Below, one piece after another: positions 25,806 through 35,267 of a DNA stretch of 64,000 nucleotides (its first letter is position 1; each line of letters opens with the position of its first letter). A model generated the notes under the pieces. It did no database searches. It was given only the letters and a program-made list of their open reading frames with translations, and was not told where the DNA came from. A program made the translations under genes and the position numbers. Source of the DNA: Sphingobacteriales bacterium (lineage in GTDB: Bacteria > Bacteroidota > Bacteroidia > Chitinophagales > JADIYW01); contig CANHGL010000003.1 of the NCBI GenBank assembly GCA_947460245.1, positions 48,942 through 112,941 of the forward strand. Direction: 5' to 3'.

Positions 25806-27833
25806 TTATTTTAAATGCTGTTCTGCCCATTTGAGGTTATTGGCAGCACGTTCAAAATTGGGGTTTATCTCCAATGATTTCTTGCATGCTTCAGCGGCTT
25901 CCTTCCATTTTCCAAGTGCATTATAAGCACTACATATGTTATTGTAAGCAAACTGATTGTTAGGGTCCGCTTTTAGAGCCTTCTTGCAAGCTGAAATGCA
26001 TTGCTCATAATTATTACTGTTGTAGTACAAGAGGCTAAGGCTAATGTAGTTTTCGGCAGTAGGTGATTTTTTGGCAGCATCTTCAGCTGTTTTTATTGGA
26101 TCCGGTCCGGAAGCAACCGTCGTAAAACGTAGTAAGTTTGTGTCGTTAGGAGATACTTTTTTTGTTTCTTCTATCAAGGTATTTAGCTTTTGTTGCTGTC
26201 CTGCAGAACGGTATAAGTCCATCAACAAATACCTGCTATCAGAATCAACACTGCACAAAGCAAGAGAACGTTCCGCATTGAAAATAGCCTCAGGTATTCT
26301 TCCTTTTGAATATAAGTATTTAGCATAGTATTTATAGGTGGTTGGATCGTCAGCTCCATATAGAATGCCTTTCTTGTAGTAATCCTCAGCCTGTGCGGTT
26401 TTGCCAAGTGCATTATTTACAATTCCGAGATTAATGTGTAGGGTTGCATAGTAAGGATTAAGTACAAGTGCTCTCTCAAAATAATCTAAAGCCACAGCAT
26501 AGTTACCTTTTCTCATTTGACTTAATCCATAGTTCATTAAGCCTCTGCCATTTTTAGGGCTCTTCAGCGTTACATCATGCCATAAACTTTCCTCAGAATT
26601 CCATACTGTATTTCGTTGTCTGGCACCCAAGGCATAGCCACTTAAAATTAGTATGCATAAGCTTATTAGGACATATTTATAAGGTAGTAGTTTTTCTTTA
26701 TATCGTATTGCAAGTAATCCTATGGCCCAGCTTATACTCATACTTAATCCAACAAATGGAAAAAACATTCTATGGTCGTTGGTTACTTCTGCCAATGCAA
26801 CAAAACTAGATGTTGGTATCAGGGATAGAAGAAACCAGAGTATTCCAAATGCAATTGGTTTGGTTTCCTTTTTTACAGATGTTTTAAACGCAATAAATAA
26901 CAGTACCAGAATAAAAGTTATTCCTACAATCACTCTCTCCTCAAAAATAGTATTGAAAGCAACCCAGTCTGTATCTGCAGAGAGATTTACGGGAAGAATG
27001 AAGGAGATAAAATAATGTAATAATACCCAAGGTTGAGTAATCAGGTAATGAAATTTAGAGGGTCCGCCTGCAACCCAGGTGGAGGCCTGCATTTTTACTA
27101 TAAAGTAGCCTAATCCAATACAAATAATGAAAGCAGGTATTGTTGGAATTAGACTTTTTTTTAGGGTTTGTATTCCTTCTTTTTTGAAAATATCGTAAAG
27201 AGATTGCTCTGATTCAAAAAGTAAAATAAAAACGAATAATATAGGAGCAAACATAGCCGCAGGTTCCTTGGTGAATATTCCAAGTGCTGCAGGGATTAAG
27301 TATAATAACCATTTTCGTTTTTTTGGAAATACTATATAGATATAAAATGCAGCAACAACGCATAAGGTAGATAGTGCGTCTCCGCGCTGGTAGATATAGT
27401 TGATGGTTTCTGCATTTGCAGGGTGTAGGCCATACCATGCGACAGCAAAAAATGCAATAAAATCAGAGAATGGATGACTTGTTGCTTTTCGAAAAATGCT
27501 TCTGAATAAGAAGAACATTAAAACGAGTTGTACTAAAAACCAGAAGAAGGTACTGATATGAAAATAAAAAGGATTCAGTCCTTTCCCAAAGTAATAATCA
27601 ATAGCCAGTGTAGACATTACAATAGGTCTGTAGGTTTGATGGCTGGGTAATGCAGAGGCTGTCTTTGCATCTTTAAAAAAAAGAGGAATATTTTTTATAT
27701 CCCTTATGAAAATATTATCTGTAATCTGATTATGATCATCAAATTCAAAAGGATTGTGGAAGTGGTTAACATAGGTAAGCGTAACACTCACTAATAGAGC
27801 AAAAACGAGCAATGCTGTGTATTTTCTGTGCAT
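25806..27833 (-). CDS. GT-C type glycosyltransferase-like membrane protein with C-terminal TPR repeats
   Basis: 675 residues. The first ~400 are polytopic, about 11 helices. An acidic first-loop motif FEFDDHNQI and the segments SHQTYRPIVMSTLA and HPANAETINYIYQRGDAL resemble the TMTC/GT-C group of polyprenyl-phosphate-sugar dependent enzymes. The C-terminal ~260 residues are tetratricopeptide repeats (for example RGLMNYGLSQMRKGNYAVAL and AYNNICSAYNALGKWKEAA). It lies 9 bp after the GT2 gene in one operon, so it may use the lipid-linked sugar made there. The acceptor, protein or glycan, is unknown. Confidence 0.75.
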   Translation of the reverse strand: MHRKYTALLVFALLVSVTLTYVNHFHNPFEFDDHNQITDNIFIRDIKNIPLFFKDAKTASALPSHQTYRPIVMSTLAIDYYFGKGLNPFYFHISTFFWFLVQLVLMFFLFRSIFRKATSHPFSDFIAFFAVAWYGLHPANAETINYIYQRGDALSTLCVVAAFYIYIVFPKKRKWLLYLIPAALGIFTKEPAAMFAPILFVFILLFESEQSLYDIFKKEGIQTLKKSLIPTIPAFIICIGLGYFIVKMQASTWVAGGPSKFHYLITQPWVLLHYFISFILPVNLSADTDWVAFNTIFEERVIVGITFILVLLFIAFKTSVKKETKPIAFGILWFLLSLIPTSSFVALAEVTNDHRMFFPFVGLSMSISWAIGLLAIRYKEKLLPYKYVLISLCILILSGYALGARQRNTVWNSEESLWHDVTLKSPKNGRGLMNYGLSQMRKGNYAVALDYFERALVLNPYYATLHINLGIVNNALGKTAQAEDYYKKGILYGADDPTTYKYYAKYLYSKGRIPEAIFNAERSLALCSVDSDSRYLLMDLYRSAGQQQKLNTLIEETKKVSPNDTNLLRFTTVASGPDPIKTAEDAAKKSPTAENYISLSLLYYNSNNYEQCISACKKALKADPNNQFAYNNICSAYNALGKWKEAAEACKKSLEINPNFERAANNLKWAEQHLK

Positions 27834-27842
27834 ATCAGAATT

Positions 27843-29021
27843 TTATTCTTCAAAATATTTAATGTTTTGTATAGTGCCAATTATACTAAAAAAAAAGCTT
27901 AAAAAAACGGTCTGTATACCAATGATAATAAGTATCAGAGAGGGAATTAAAACCCGGAAGGAAGCGCTTAAATTGGTGATTTGGCCGAAGTCTTGTTGCT
28001 GCCAATTTCTAAATAGACTAATACTGAGTCCTAGCCCAGCCAGAAAAGTGATAGCACCTAAGATAATACCTCTCTCTAAAGTAAAATAGGTGAAGAGTTT
28101 GAGGAAGTTTCTTTTAACGGGAATTAGTCCTTGATTGATGGCATAGATTCTGCTCAGAAGGGAGAAGCTTATAATTTGAAAACTTAGTATAATACATGCT
28201 CCACAGTAAGTGAGGGTGTGTATATCAAAGGTAATTTTTGTAGTATGTATGGGGTTAAAACTAATCACTGCAAATAAAACAGTGGATAGGATCAGAAGGA
28301 TTAGTCCGGGATAAAAAAATAGCCATCTTGGACTATAGATGAGTAAGAATTTTAGGTGTCTCCACCCATCCTGCCAGGTTCGAAGGTGAGGAGCCCTGCT
28401 TCTTCCGTCCACAGATAAGGTTGTAGGCACTTCCGTCATCTTTAATCCGAAAATACTTGATTTTACAACCATTTCGGAGGCGAATTCCATTCCTTTTGTT
28501 TGTAATCCGAGTTTTAGAATACTGTCTTTATTGAAGCCTCTTAATCCACAATGAAAATCTTTTACAGAGATTTTAAAAAACAATCGACCGATAAATGAAA
28601 GCACCGGATTTCCTAGGTACTTATGTAGGAATGGCATGGCTCCTTTAGCGATACCTCCTTTGAATCTGTTGCCCATTACCACATCATAGCCGTTTCTTAG
28701 CTCAGATAGGAATGGCATAAGGTTTGAGAAGTCATAGCTATCGTCCGCATCTCCCATGATAATATATTTTCCACGTGCAGCATTAATAGCACCTAATAAT
28801 GCTGCTCCATAACCTTTTTCAGGTATGTTTACCAGTGTTGCACTATGCTCGGAGGCAATTTCCTGGGAGCCGTCAGTGCTTCCATTGTCACCTATGATAA
28901 TTTCTCCGTTAACATTATTTTCTATAAGAAATTTTTTGGCCTTTTGAATACAAATAGCTAAGGTTTCGGCCTCATTTAAGCAGGGCATAATGATGGATAA
29001 TTCTAGAGTGCCTTCAGGCAT
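27843..29021 (-). CDS. GT2 polyprenyl-phosphate glycosyltransferase (DPM1/GtrB-like) with membrane tail
   Basis: About 392 residues from the chosen ATG. The track starts at 29156, but its extra 45 residues do not look like the family; MPEGTLELSIIMPCLNEAE is the usual GT2 beginning, so 29021 is preferred. Motifs: DNGSTDGS, EKGYGAALLGAI, GDADDSYDF (DXD) and FHCGLRGFNKD. Four or so helices follow from ~residue 250. Such enzymes load mannose or glucose onto polyprenyl phosphate. The next gene is a GT-C-like protein, the kind of enzyme that uses this donor. Confidence 0.85.
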   Translation of the reverse strand: MPEGTLELSIIMPCLNEAETLAICIQKAKKFLIENNVNGEIIIGDNGSTDGSQEIASEHSATLVNIPEKGYGAALLGAINAARGKYIIMGDADDSYDFSNLMPFLSELRNGYDVVMGNRFKGGIAKGAMPFLHKYLGNPVLSFIGRLFFKISVKDFHCGLRGFNKDSILKLGLQTKGMEFASEMVVKSSIFGLKMTEVPTTLSVDGRSRAPHLRTWQDGWRHLKFLLIYSPRWLFFYPGLILLILSTVLFAVISFNPIHTTKITFDIHTLTYCGACIILSFQIISFSLLSRIYAINQGLIPVKRNFLKLFTYFTLERGIILGAITFLAGLGLSISLFRNWQQQDFGQITNLSASFRVLIPSLILIIIGIQTVFLSFFFSIIGTIQNIKYFEE

Positions 29022-29367
29022 AAATTGAGTATTTAACTTATTAAAAATTATAAATTTGGGATAACACGTTTTTGTATAATCATGGCTTATTTTCGTTAGT
29101 AAATTAGAAACATAATTCCATCCCTCATAACCTTTTTTAAGAACAGTATGGATCAATGATTCATTTAGAGATTTAAGCAGATTATATTTCTAAGGGTTGG
29201 ATATCAAAATGTAACGAAAGGGATTGTTAAAAACCGATGATAATGAATATTTTAGCTCTAAGAATAAAAATTCAACAATAGCTCTCTTTATTCTGACTTT
29301 AGACAGGCTATAATTTCCATATTTCCCGATATTTACCTAACTTCGCACCTCAAATTTAAGCCAAAGC
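29022..29367. other. Divergent intergenic region between the GT2 gene and prs
   Basis: 346 bp, AT-rich. The GT2 frame stays open as far as 29156, but its translation is unlike the family. On the plus strand TAACTTCG (29338-29345) is one mismatch from the TAnnTTTG box, 22 bp before the prs ATG. I see no RNA gene or strong hairpin. Confidence 0.4.
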
Positions 29368-30309
29368 ATGGTTATTCCAGATTTAAGGTTGATTTCCGGT
29401 AGATGTACCCAATATCTTTCTAATAAGATTGCGGAAGCCTATGGACAGGATTTGACGGCTGTGGAGGTAATGCAATTCAGCGATGGTGAATTTGAACCAG
29501 TAATTCAGGAAAGCATCAGAGGGTCTTTTGTCTTTTGTATTCAAAGTACTTTCGCCCCTGCAGATAACCTAATGGAGCTATTGTTACTAATTGATGCTGC
29601 AAAGAGAGCCTCCGCTGGGTATGTAGTCGCTGTTATTCCATATTTTGGGTTTTCCAGACAAGACAGAAAAGATAAGCCACGTGTGGCTATAGGTGCCAAG
29701 TTAGTGGCGGATATGTTAACTGCAGCAGGAGCTCAGCGTGTGATGACTATGGATTTGCATTCTCCGCAAATACAGGGTTTCTTTAATATCCCGGTAGATC
29801 ATCTTGAAGCCAATGCTATCTTTTTACCTTACCTAAAGAGTTTGGAGTTAGATGATTTGGTATTTGCTTCTCCGGATGTGGGAGGCATTAAAAGAGCCAG
29901 AGATTACGCTCGCCAATTAAATGCGGAGTTTGTAATCTGTGATAAATTCAGAGTTAAGCATAATGAGATTGAGTCTATGCGTTTGATAGGAGATGTTAGC
30001 GGTAAGAATGTTGTGTTGGTAGATGACTTAATAGATACCGGTGGTACACTCACTACAGCAGCTAACATGATTATGGAAAAAGGTGCTAAGAGTGTGAGGG
30101 CTCTTATTACGCACCCTGTTCTATCTGGTAAGGCTTATGAAAAAATTGAACAATCTTCATTACAGGAATTGGTGGTATGTGATACTATTCCATTAAAACA
30201 GACATCTTCTAAAATAAAAGTATTATCTGTGTCATCACTATTTGCAAGAGCAATCAGAAATGCACACGAGTATAAATCTATTAATTCATTATTCATCAAT
30301 AAAAAGTAA
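29368..30309 (+). CDS. prs: Ribose-phosphate pyrophosphokinase
   Basis: 313 residues, class I PRPP synthetase. Visible motifs: FSDGEFEPVIQESIRG, the ATP-site PYFGFSRQDRKDK, the DLHSPQIQGFF segment, VDHLEA and the PRPP loop VVLVDDLIDTGGTL. It makes PRPP for nucleotide, histidine and tryptophan synthesis. It is followed 6 bp later by rplY, so the two are co-transcribed and end at a strong terminator. Confidence 0.95.
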   Translation: MVIPDLRLISGRCTQYLSNKIAEAYGQDLTAVEVMQFSDGEFEPVIQESIRGSFVFCIQSTFAPADNLMELLLLIDAAKRASAGYVVAVIPYFGFSRQDRKDKPRVAIGAKLVADMLTAAGAQRVMTMDLHSPQIQGFFNIPVDHLEANAIFLPYLKSLELDDLVFASPDVGGIKRARDYARQLNAEFVICDKFRVKHNEIESMRLIGDVSGKNVVLVDDLIDTGGTLTTAANMIMEKGAKSVRALITHPVLSGKAYEKIEQSSLQELVVCDTIPLKQTSSKIKVLSVSSLFARAIRNAHEYKSINSLFINKK

Positions 30310-30315
30310 TTTTTT

Positions 30316-30915
30316 ATGCAAACCATTACCATTAGCGGAAAAGCAAGAACACAAGTAGGAAAAGTTGCCACTAAGGCCGACAGAGCTGCAGGCACTATTC
30401 CATGTGTACTCTATGCGGGAAACGAGGTGGTGCACTTCACATCAACTTTAAGTGAGTTGAGAGGAATCCTGTACACCCCGAAATTTTACAAGGCCATCAT
30501 TCAAGTGGATGGGAAATCACACGAAGCCTTATTGAAGGACATACAGGCACATCCGGTAACGGAAGAAATTCGTCACGTAGACTTCCATAAACTCATACCA
30601 GGTGTTGAGGTTACAGTGGATATCCCTGTAAAAATTGTTGGAACCGCCACTGGTGTTAGAGAAGGGGGTAAGTTATTAATTAAAGTTCGTAAGCTAAAAG
30701 TTAGAGCTACGCCAGAGGCATTGAAGGATACTATTGACGTAGATGTTTCACATTTAAAATTAGGACAATCTATCAAAGTAAAAGATATACCTAGTCAAGG
30801 TTTTGTAATCTTGAATTCTCCTTCTATTCCAGTTGCATCGGTTGAAATACCAAGAGCACTTAAGAGTGCTGCTACAGATGCAGCTAAAGCAGAGACTGCT
30901 GCCAAGAAGAAATAG
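30316..30915 (+). CDS. rplY: 50S ribosomal protein L25 (general stress protein CTC type)
   Basis: 199 residues, the long CTC form: an N-terminal 5S rRNA-binding domain (ISGKARTQVGKVATKA, CVLYAG, HVDFHKL) and a C-terminal beta domain (VDIPVKIVGTATGVREGG). The tail is Ala/Lys-rich. The prs-rplY-pth order is common in bacteria; here pth is about 3.7 kb downstream, with the prodomain and metzincin genes between. Confidence 0.94.
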   Translation: MQTITISGKARTQVGKVATKADRAAGTIPCVLYAGNEVVHFTSTLSELRGILYTPKFYKAIIQVDGKSHEALLKDIQAHPVTEEIRHVDFHKLIPGVEVTVDIPVKIVGTATGVREGGKLLIKVRKLKVRATPEALKDTIDVDVSHLKLGQSIKVKDIPSQGFVILNSPSIPVASVEIPRALKSAATDAAKAETAAKKK

Positions 30916-30937
30916 TTTTTTTTCTAAAAGGTTATTT

Positions 30938-30964
30938 AAGTTGGACTTCGGTCCAACTTTTTTT
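30938..30964 (+). terminator. Intrinsic terminator after prs-rplY
   Basis: A 9-bp stem AAGTTGGAC/GTCCAACTT with a UUCG tetraloop is followed by a run of T. It lies 23 bp after the rplY stop. Confidence 0.92.
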
Positions 30965-31010
30965 ATTTACACTATTTTAGTATTGTATCTTGGTTCTAAA
31001 TTTTTTGGAT

Positions 31011-31565
31011 ATGCGCTTGTATACTCTTTTATTTTTATGGTCTTTCTTAATAGGAAATGAAGTTTATGCTGATGATTCACTTTGGGTTTTTCAGCAACAG
31101 AATGAAATAGAGGTTAAAGGGATACGAAAGATTATTCCTGAGATCTATTTATTGGTTCAGCTGAATGATTCCATCTTTAAACAGATACAGAAGTCTATAT
31201 CAGAAGGCAAACCAATTGAATTATTTATTCCATCGCCTGATGGACGCATTAGGGTGTTTCAGGTATCGCCAGCTACATCAATGGCAACTGAACTGGCAGA
31301 AAAATATCCCTTTATTAAAACATATACGGCTATTGAAAAGGACAATACGATGGTTTCAGCTAAAATGGATTATACGGGGTTTGGTTTTCATGCTATGGTG
31401 CTGGATGGAGAGGATACCTATTTTATTGATCCGTATACAGATGTAAATACGGGATATTACAGCTGTTATTATAAGAGAAATTATAATAAGTCACCAGAGG
31501 GTAGAATGCGGGAAAAGCCTGTGCATAAAAAGTCTTGTAAAAGGCATAAAAGCCTGCGCAAATAG
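31011..31565 (+). CDS. Secreted stand-alone metzincin prodomain-like protein
   Basis: 184 residues from the ATG at 31011; the track's 30990 start adds seven residues before a good signal peptide (MRLYTLLFLWSFLIGNEVYA). The whole mature part aligns by eye with the first ~170 residues of the next gene's product: RKIIPE/RKIIPQ, AEKYPFIKTY/AAKYPMIKTY, TGFGFHAMV/TAFGFHAMV and FIDPYTDVNTGYYSCY/FIDPYSDVNTGFYTCY. It then stops after a basic tail (HKKSCKRHKSLRK), with no catalytic domain and no T9SS sorting signal. It could be an inhibitor or chaperone for the protease or a surviving fragment of a duplicated gene. A terminator upstream isolates it from rplY. Confidence 0.8.
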   Translation: MRLYTLLFLWSFLIGNEVYADDSLWVFQQQNEIEVKGIRKIIPEIYLLVQLNDSIFKQIQKSISEGKPIELFIPSPDGRIRVFQVSPATSMATELAEKYPFIKTYTAIEKDNTMVSAKMDYTGFGFHAMVLDGEDTYFIDPYTDVNTGYYSCYYKRNYNKSPEGRMREKPVHKKSCKRHKSLRK

Positions 31566-31624
31566 ATTTTTTAAAATAAAATTATCTTATTTTTATTCGC
31601 CGTAATTAAATAAAACACAAATTA

Positions 31625-34564
31625 ATGAGAAATCTTTTTACACTCGTATTGTCTGTGACGTTAATACAGTCGTTTGCATCTGTTGCACTATGGAAAAATG
31701 TTTCCGGTAGAAATCTTCAGATTTCCGGTACACGAAAAATAATACCTCAAAAAGCTGCTCTGATGCAATTGGATGATGCTGCTTTCAGGCAATTACAGTC
31801 ATCTATCCCTGCAGAGGAAAGTGGCAAATCTCTTATTATTGCTTTGCCAACTCCTGCAGGGGAGCTAAAAAACTTTTATGTTTTTGAAAGAACATCAATG
31901 GAGCCTGAATTGGCAGCCAAATATCCAATGATAAAGACTTATGAAGCTATTAGTATGGAGGATCCTTCAGTAACCGCCAAGCTCGACTATACTGCATTTG
32001 GATTTCATGCAATGGTGTTCAATCATGGAAATACTTTTTTTATAGATCCTTATTCGGATGTGAATACTGGATTTTATACTTGCTATTTCAAGAAGGATTA
32101 TACAAGATCTAGTGCACAATTTGAAGTGTGTGGCACTAAGAGTTCTGCATCTCAAAATAATACCAATACAGGTAACTTAGTTAACCCATCATCATCTACC
32201 CTGCCGGTAAATAGGCCTGCTCTAGCCCCAGATGGTAAGAGACGCACTTTTCGTTTGGCACTTGCTTGTACTATAGAGTATGCAGCAGCAGTAGGAAGCA
32301 CACCATTAACAAAAGCCAGTGTGCTTAGCGCTATGGTGACTTCTGTGAATCGTATAAATGGGGTATATGAAAAAGAGCTTTCTATTCATATGAATTTAGT
32401 GGCAAAGGAAGACACCTTAATATTCCTTACCAGTGATAGCTACTCTAATGCAAATGGCAGTGCAATGCTTACTCAGAATCAAACTGTTTGTGACGCGAGG
32501 ATAGGGAGTGCAAATTATGATATCGGGCATGTATTCAGTACCGGAGGAGGTGGAATTGCAGGTTTAGGGGTTGTTTGTGTTGGCGGACAAAAAGCAAATG
32601 GGGTTACAGGCTCCACTAATCCGGTTGGTGACTCCTATGATATCGATTATGTAGCCCATGAGATGGGGCATCAGTTTGGTGGTAATCATACCTTTAATTC
32701 AAAGACCAGCTCTTGTAATGGAAATGGAGAGAGAACAGCATCTTATGAGCCGGGTAGTGGAACAACCATTATGGCTTATGCAGGAATTTGCGGAACGGAT
32801 GATACACAACTTCACTCCGATGATTATTTTCATAGAAAAAGTATCGATGAGATTTATACCTATATCAGTAGTACTTCCTGTGCTGTTTTAACAGCGGCAA
32901 CTAATTCGGCTCCTACAGTAACAGATTATACCAGTACTTATTATATACCTTATAAAACTAGTTTTGAGGTTACAGCCAGTGCTACAAGTGCTCATAGTAA
33001 TCCTATTTCTTATTGCTGGGAAGAATATGATTTAGGTCCTTTTGGTGCGTGGAATGTTGCAAATAATACTACTGCTCCAATATTCCGCTCTTTTAATCCT
33101 AATGCTTCTCCAACACGTGTTTTCCCAATATGGGATAGTTTAGTACGAAACAGTATAAAGTATAAAGGTGAAGTATTGCCAGAGGTAGCCCGTGATGTTA
33201 AGTTGCGTTGTACTGTAAGAGATATTGAGAATGGATATGGCGTTTTTAATGCTCCGGATGTAAATTTAACAGCGAAAGCCATAGTTACACCTACATTATT
33301 TAGGGTAACTAGTCAGCCCACAGCCTCTACTATTACAGGTAATACAACTCAAACAGTGACTTGGGATGTTGCGAACACCACAGCATCTCCCATTTCTTGT
33401 GCTAATGTAGATATATACTTATCCCTGGATAGTGCACGCACATTCCTTTATTTTTTGGCATCTAGTGTGCCTAATAATGGTACGGCATCTGTGCTTATTC
33501 CTGATGTATCTACTGCTACATTTTCTGCCAGACTTAAGGTAAAAGGGAATGGGAATATATTCTTTGATTTAAATGATGCCTGGATAAAGATAAATCGTGG
33601 TGCTTCATCGGTAGCTTCTAGTTTTTCTTCAGCTGACACTACAGTTTGTCAAGGTTCAAGTTTAATATTGACAAATACATCAACTGGAACTCCGGATTCT
33701 GTGCGTTGGACTATAGCCGGTGGAACCCCTTCAACTTCCACTTCTACAACAACAGTAAGTCCTGTATTTAATACGGTAGGACCATACACGGTAACCCTTG
33801 TTGCATATAAGTCGGGAATTGGAAGTACACCTGCTTCCAGATTAATAACAGTCAAAGCACGTCCTTTAACAAGTGTTAACTCTCCAACAATATGTAGTGG
33901 ACAGACTGCTACCTTGACGGCAGCAGGAGCAAGTTCCTACAGCTGGACAGGAGGTCTGACAGGTTCGCCTAGTGCTACCACACCGATATTAACTACTATT
34001 ACTTCATATGTGGTTACAGGCACAAGCAATGGTTGTTCCAGTACTGCAACGGCTACTGTTTCCATAAATTCAGTACCGAGTACTCCGGCTATAACTCAAA
34101 GCAGAGATACATTATACAGCAGTGTAATAGTGGTAGGTGCATCTTATGAGTGGTATAAATCTGGGTTATTAGTATCAACTACAGCTACACCTTATTATAA
34201 GATTGCAAGCTCAGGTGATTATACTGTTAAGGTAATCAGCAACAGCTGTTCATCTACATTGTCTACTTCATTTGCAGCAGTATTAACAGGCATTAGAAAT
34301 AATACCCTGGCAGCAGTATTCAATGTTTTACCTAATCCCAATAATGGTCAGTTTGATGTGCAACTTACAGTTCTGAAAGGAGGCAAGTATCAGTTGATGA
34401 TTTATAACGCCGTTGGTCAGTCTATTGTGAAAGAAGAAGTTTTATTACAGTCTAATGTGATGAATACAAAAAAATATTCTATTAACGGAATGGAGAAAGG
34501 AATGTATATTATTGCATTGTCAGGTACTGATGGAGTGGCTACGCAACATTTTATAGTACAATAA
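31625..34564 (+). CDS. T9SS-secreted reprolysin-like metallopeptidase with PKD and Ig-like domains
   Basis: 979 residues. Signal peptide 1-18; prodomain ~20-165; metzincin catalytic domain ~200-430 with zinc motif HEMGHQFGGNH (H345, E346, H349, H355) and a Met-turn in TTIMAYAGIC. Beta domains follow (~435-670), then a PKD-like domain (~680-755), an Ig-like domain (~757-830) and, from ~905, a type A T9SS sorting domain (VLPNPNNGQFDV... ending MYIIALSG..ATQHFIVQ). It should be exported by Sec, moved across the outer membrane by T9SS and act as an extracellular protease. It is 59 bp after the prodomain paralog and ends at its own terminator. Confidence 0.92.
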   Translation: MRNLFTLVLSVTLIQSFASVALWKNVSGRNLQISGTRKIIPQKAALMQLDDAAFRQLQSSIPAEESGKSLIIALPTPAGELKNFYVFERTSMEPELAAKYPMIKTYEAISMEDPSVTAKLDYTAFGFHAMVFNHGNTFFIDPYSDVNTGFYTCYFKKDYTRSSAQFEVCGTKSSASQNNTNTGNLVNPSSSTLPVNRPALAPDGKRRTFRLALACTIEYAAAVGSTPLTKASVLSAMVTSVNRINGVYEKELSIHMNLVAKEDTLIFLTSDSYSNANGSAMLTQNQTVCDARIGSANYDIGHVFSTGGGGIAGLGVVCVGGQKANGVTGSTNPVGDSYDIDYVAHEMGHQFGGNHTFNSKTSSCNGNGERTASYEPGSGTTIMAYAGICGTDDTQLHSDDYFHRKSIDEIYTYISSTSCAVLTAATNSAPTVTDYTSTYYIPYKTSFEVTASATSAHSNPISYCWEEYDLGPFGAWNVANNTTAPIFRSFNPNASPTRVFPIWDSLVRNSIKYKGEVLPEVARDVKLRCTVRDIENGYGVFNAPDVNLTAKAIVTPTLFRVTSQPTASTITGNTTQTVTWDVANTTASPISCANVDIYLSLDSARTFLYFLASSVPNNGTASVLIPDVSTATFSARLKVKGNGNIFFDLNDAWIKINRGASSVASSFSSADTTVCQGSSLILTNTSTGTPDSVRWTIAGGTPSTSTSTTTVSPVFNTVGPYTVTLVAYKSGIGSTPASRLITVKARPLTSVNSPTICSGQTATLTAAGASSYSWTGGLTGSPSATTPILTTITSYVVTGTSNGCSSTATATVSINSVPSTPAITQSRDTLYSSVIVVGASYEWYKSGLLVSTTATPYYKIASSGDYTVKVISNSCSSTLSTSFAAVLTGIRNNTLAAVFNVLPNPNNGQFDVQLTVLKGGKYQLMIYNAVGQSIVKEEVLLQSNVMNTKKYSINGMEKGMYIIALSGTDGVATQHFIVQ

Positions 34565-34587
34565 AAAGTTATACAGTTATTATTCAT

Positions 34588-34619
34588 AAAAAAGTTGGAG
34601 TTTCTACTCCAACTTTTTT
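34588..34619 (+). terminator. Intrinsic terminator after the metzincin gene
   Basis: A stem AAAGTTGGAGT/ACTCCAACTTT with loop TTCT and a flanking A-tract/T-tract, starting 24 bp after the stop. The core AAGTTGGA...TCCAACTT is the same as in the terminator after rplY. Confidence 0.92.
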
Positions 34620-34668
34620 ATTTTGTAAAGGCTTAGTCATTTAGGATAGACAACACTAAAGCATCTCT

Positions 34669-35232
34669 ATGAAATATCTGATTGTAGGTTTAGGTAATAT
34701 CGGAAAAGAATACGATCAAACTCGTCATAATATTGGTTTTGATATTGCAGACGCACTATGCAAGAATCTAAGTGGTTCCTTTGAGTTAAATCGATTAGCC
34801 ATATATTCTAAAGTTTCTTATAAAGGAAAACAGTTGCATATTATTAAGCCAACTACCTATATGAATCTAAGCGGTAAGGCTATAAAATACTGGATGAATG
34901 AGTTGAAAATAGGCATTGAAAATGTCTTTGTAATTTTAGATGATCTTGCCTTACCATTCGGAACACTTAGAATACGAGGAAAAGGGACCGATGCCGGTCA
35001 TAATGGCTTAAAAAGTATACAAGAAGAGATAGGCACTAATGAATATCCTCGTCTTCGTTTTGGTATCGGTAATGACTTTCCCAGAGGTAAACAGGTAGAT
35101 TACGTTCTTGGCAAATGGACAAAAGAACAAGAGGCTGCTTTGTCGGAGCGTATAGATGTTTCTGTAGAAATTATAAAGTCTTTTTGTGTCATAGGTCTGG
35201 AGCAAACTATGAATACTTATAACAACCGGTAA
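34669..35232 (+). CDS. pth: Peptidyl-tRNA hydrolase
   Basis: 187 residues, typical length. Motifs: LIVGLGNIGKEYDQTRHNIGFD with the catalytic His, KPTTYMNLSGKA, VILDDLALPFGTLRIRGKG and AGHNGLKSI. It recycles tRNA from drop-off peptidyl-tRNAs. A 35-bp gap separates it from the FAH-family gene. Confidence 0.95.
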   Translation: MKYLIVGLGNIGKEYDQTRHNIGFDIADALCKNLSGSFELNRLAIYSKVSYKGKQLHIIKPTTYMNLSGKAIKYWMNELKIGIENVFVILDDLALPFGTLRIRGKGTDAGHNGLKSIQEEIGTNEYPRLRFGIGNDFPRGKQVDYVLGKWTKEQEAALSERIDVSVEIIKSFCVIGLEQTMNTYNNR

Positions 35233-35267
35233 GACTATTTATTATACAGAAAAATAAACAATAAGCT

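Noticed and set aside
29022-29156. Upstream extension of the GT2 gene in the ORF track
   Set aside because: The 45 extra residues do not resemble the family, whose N terminus begins at the internal ATG 29021.
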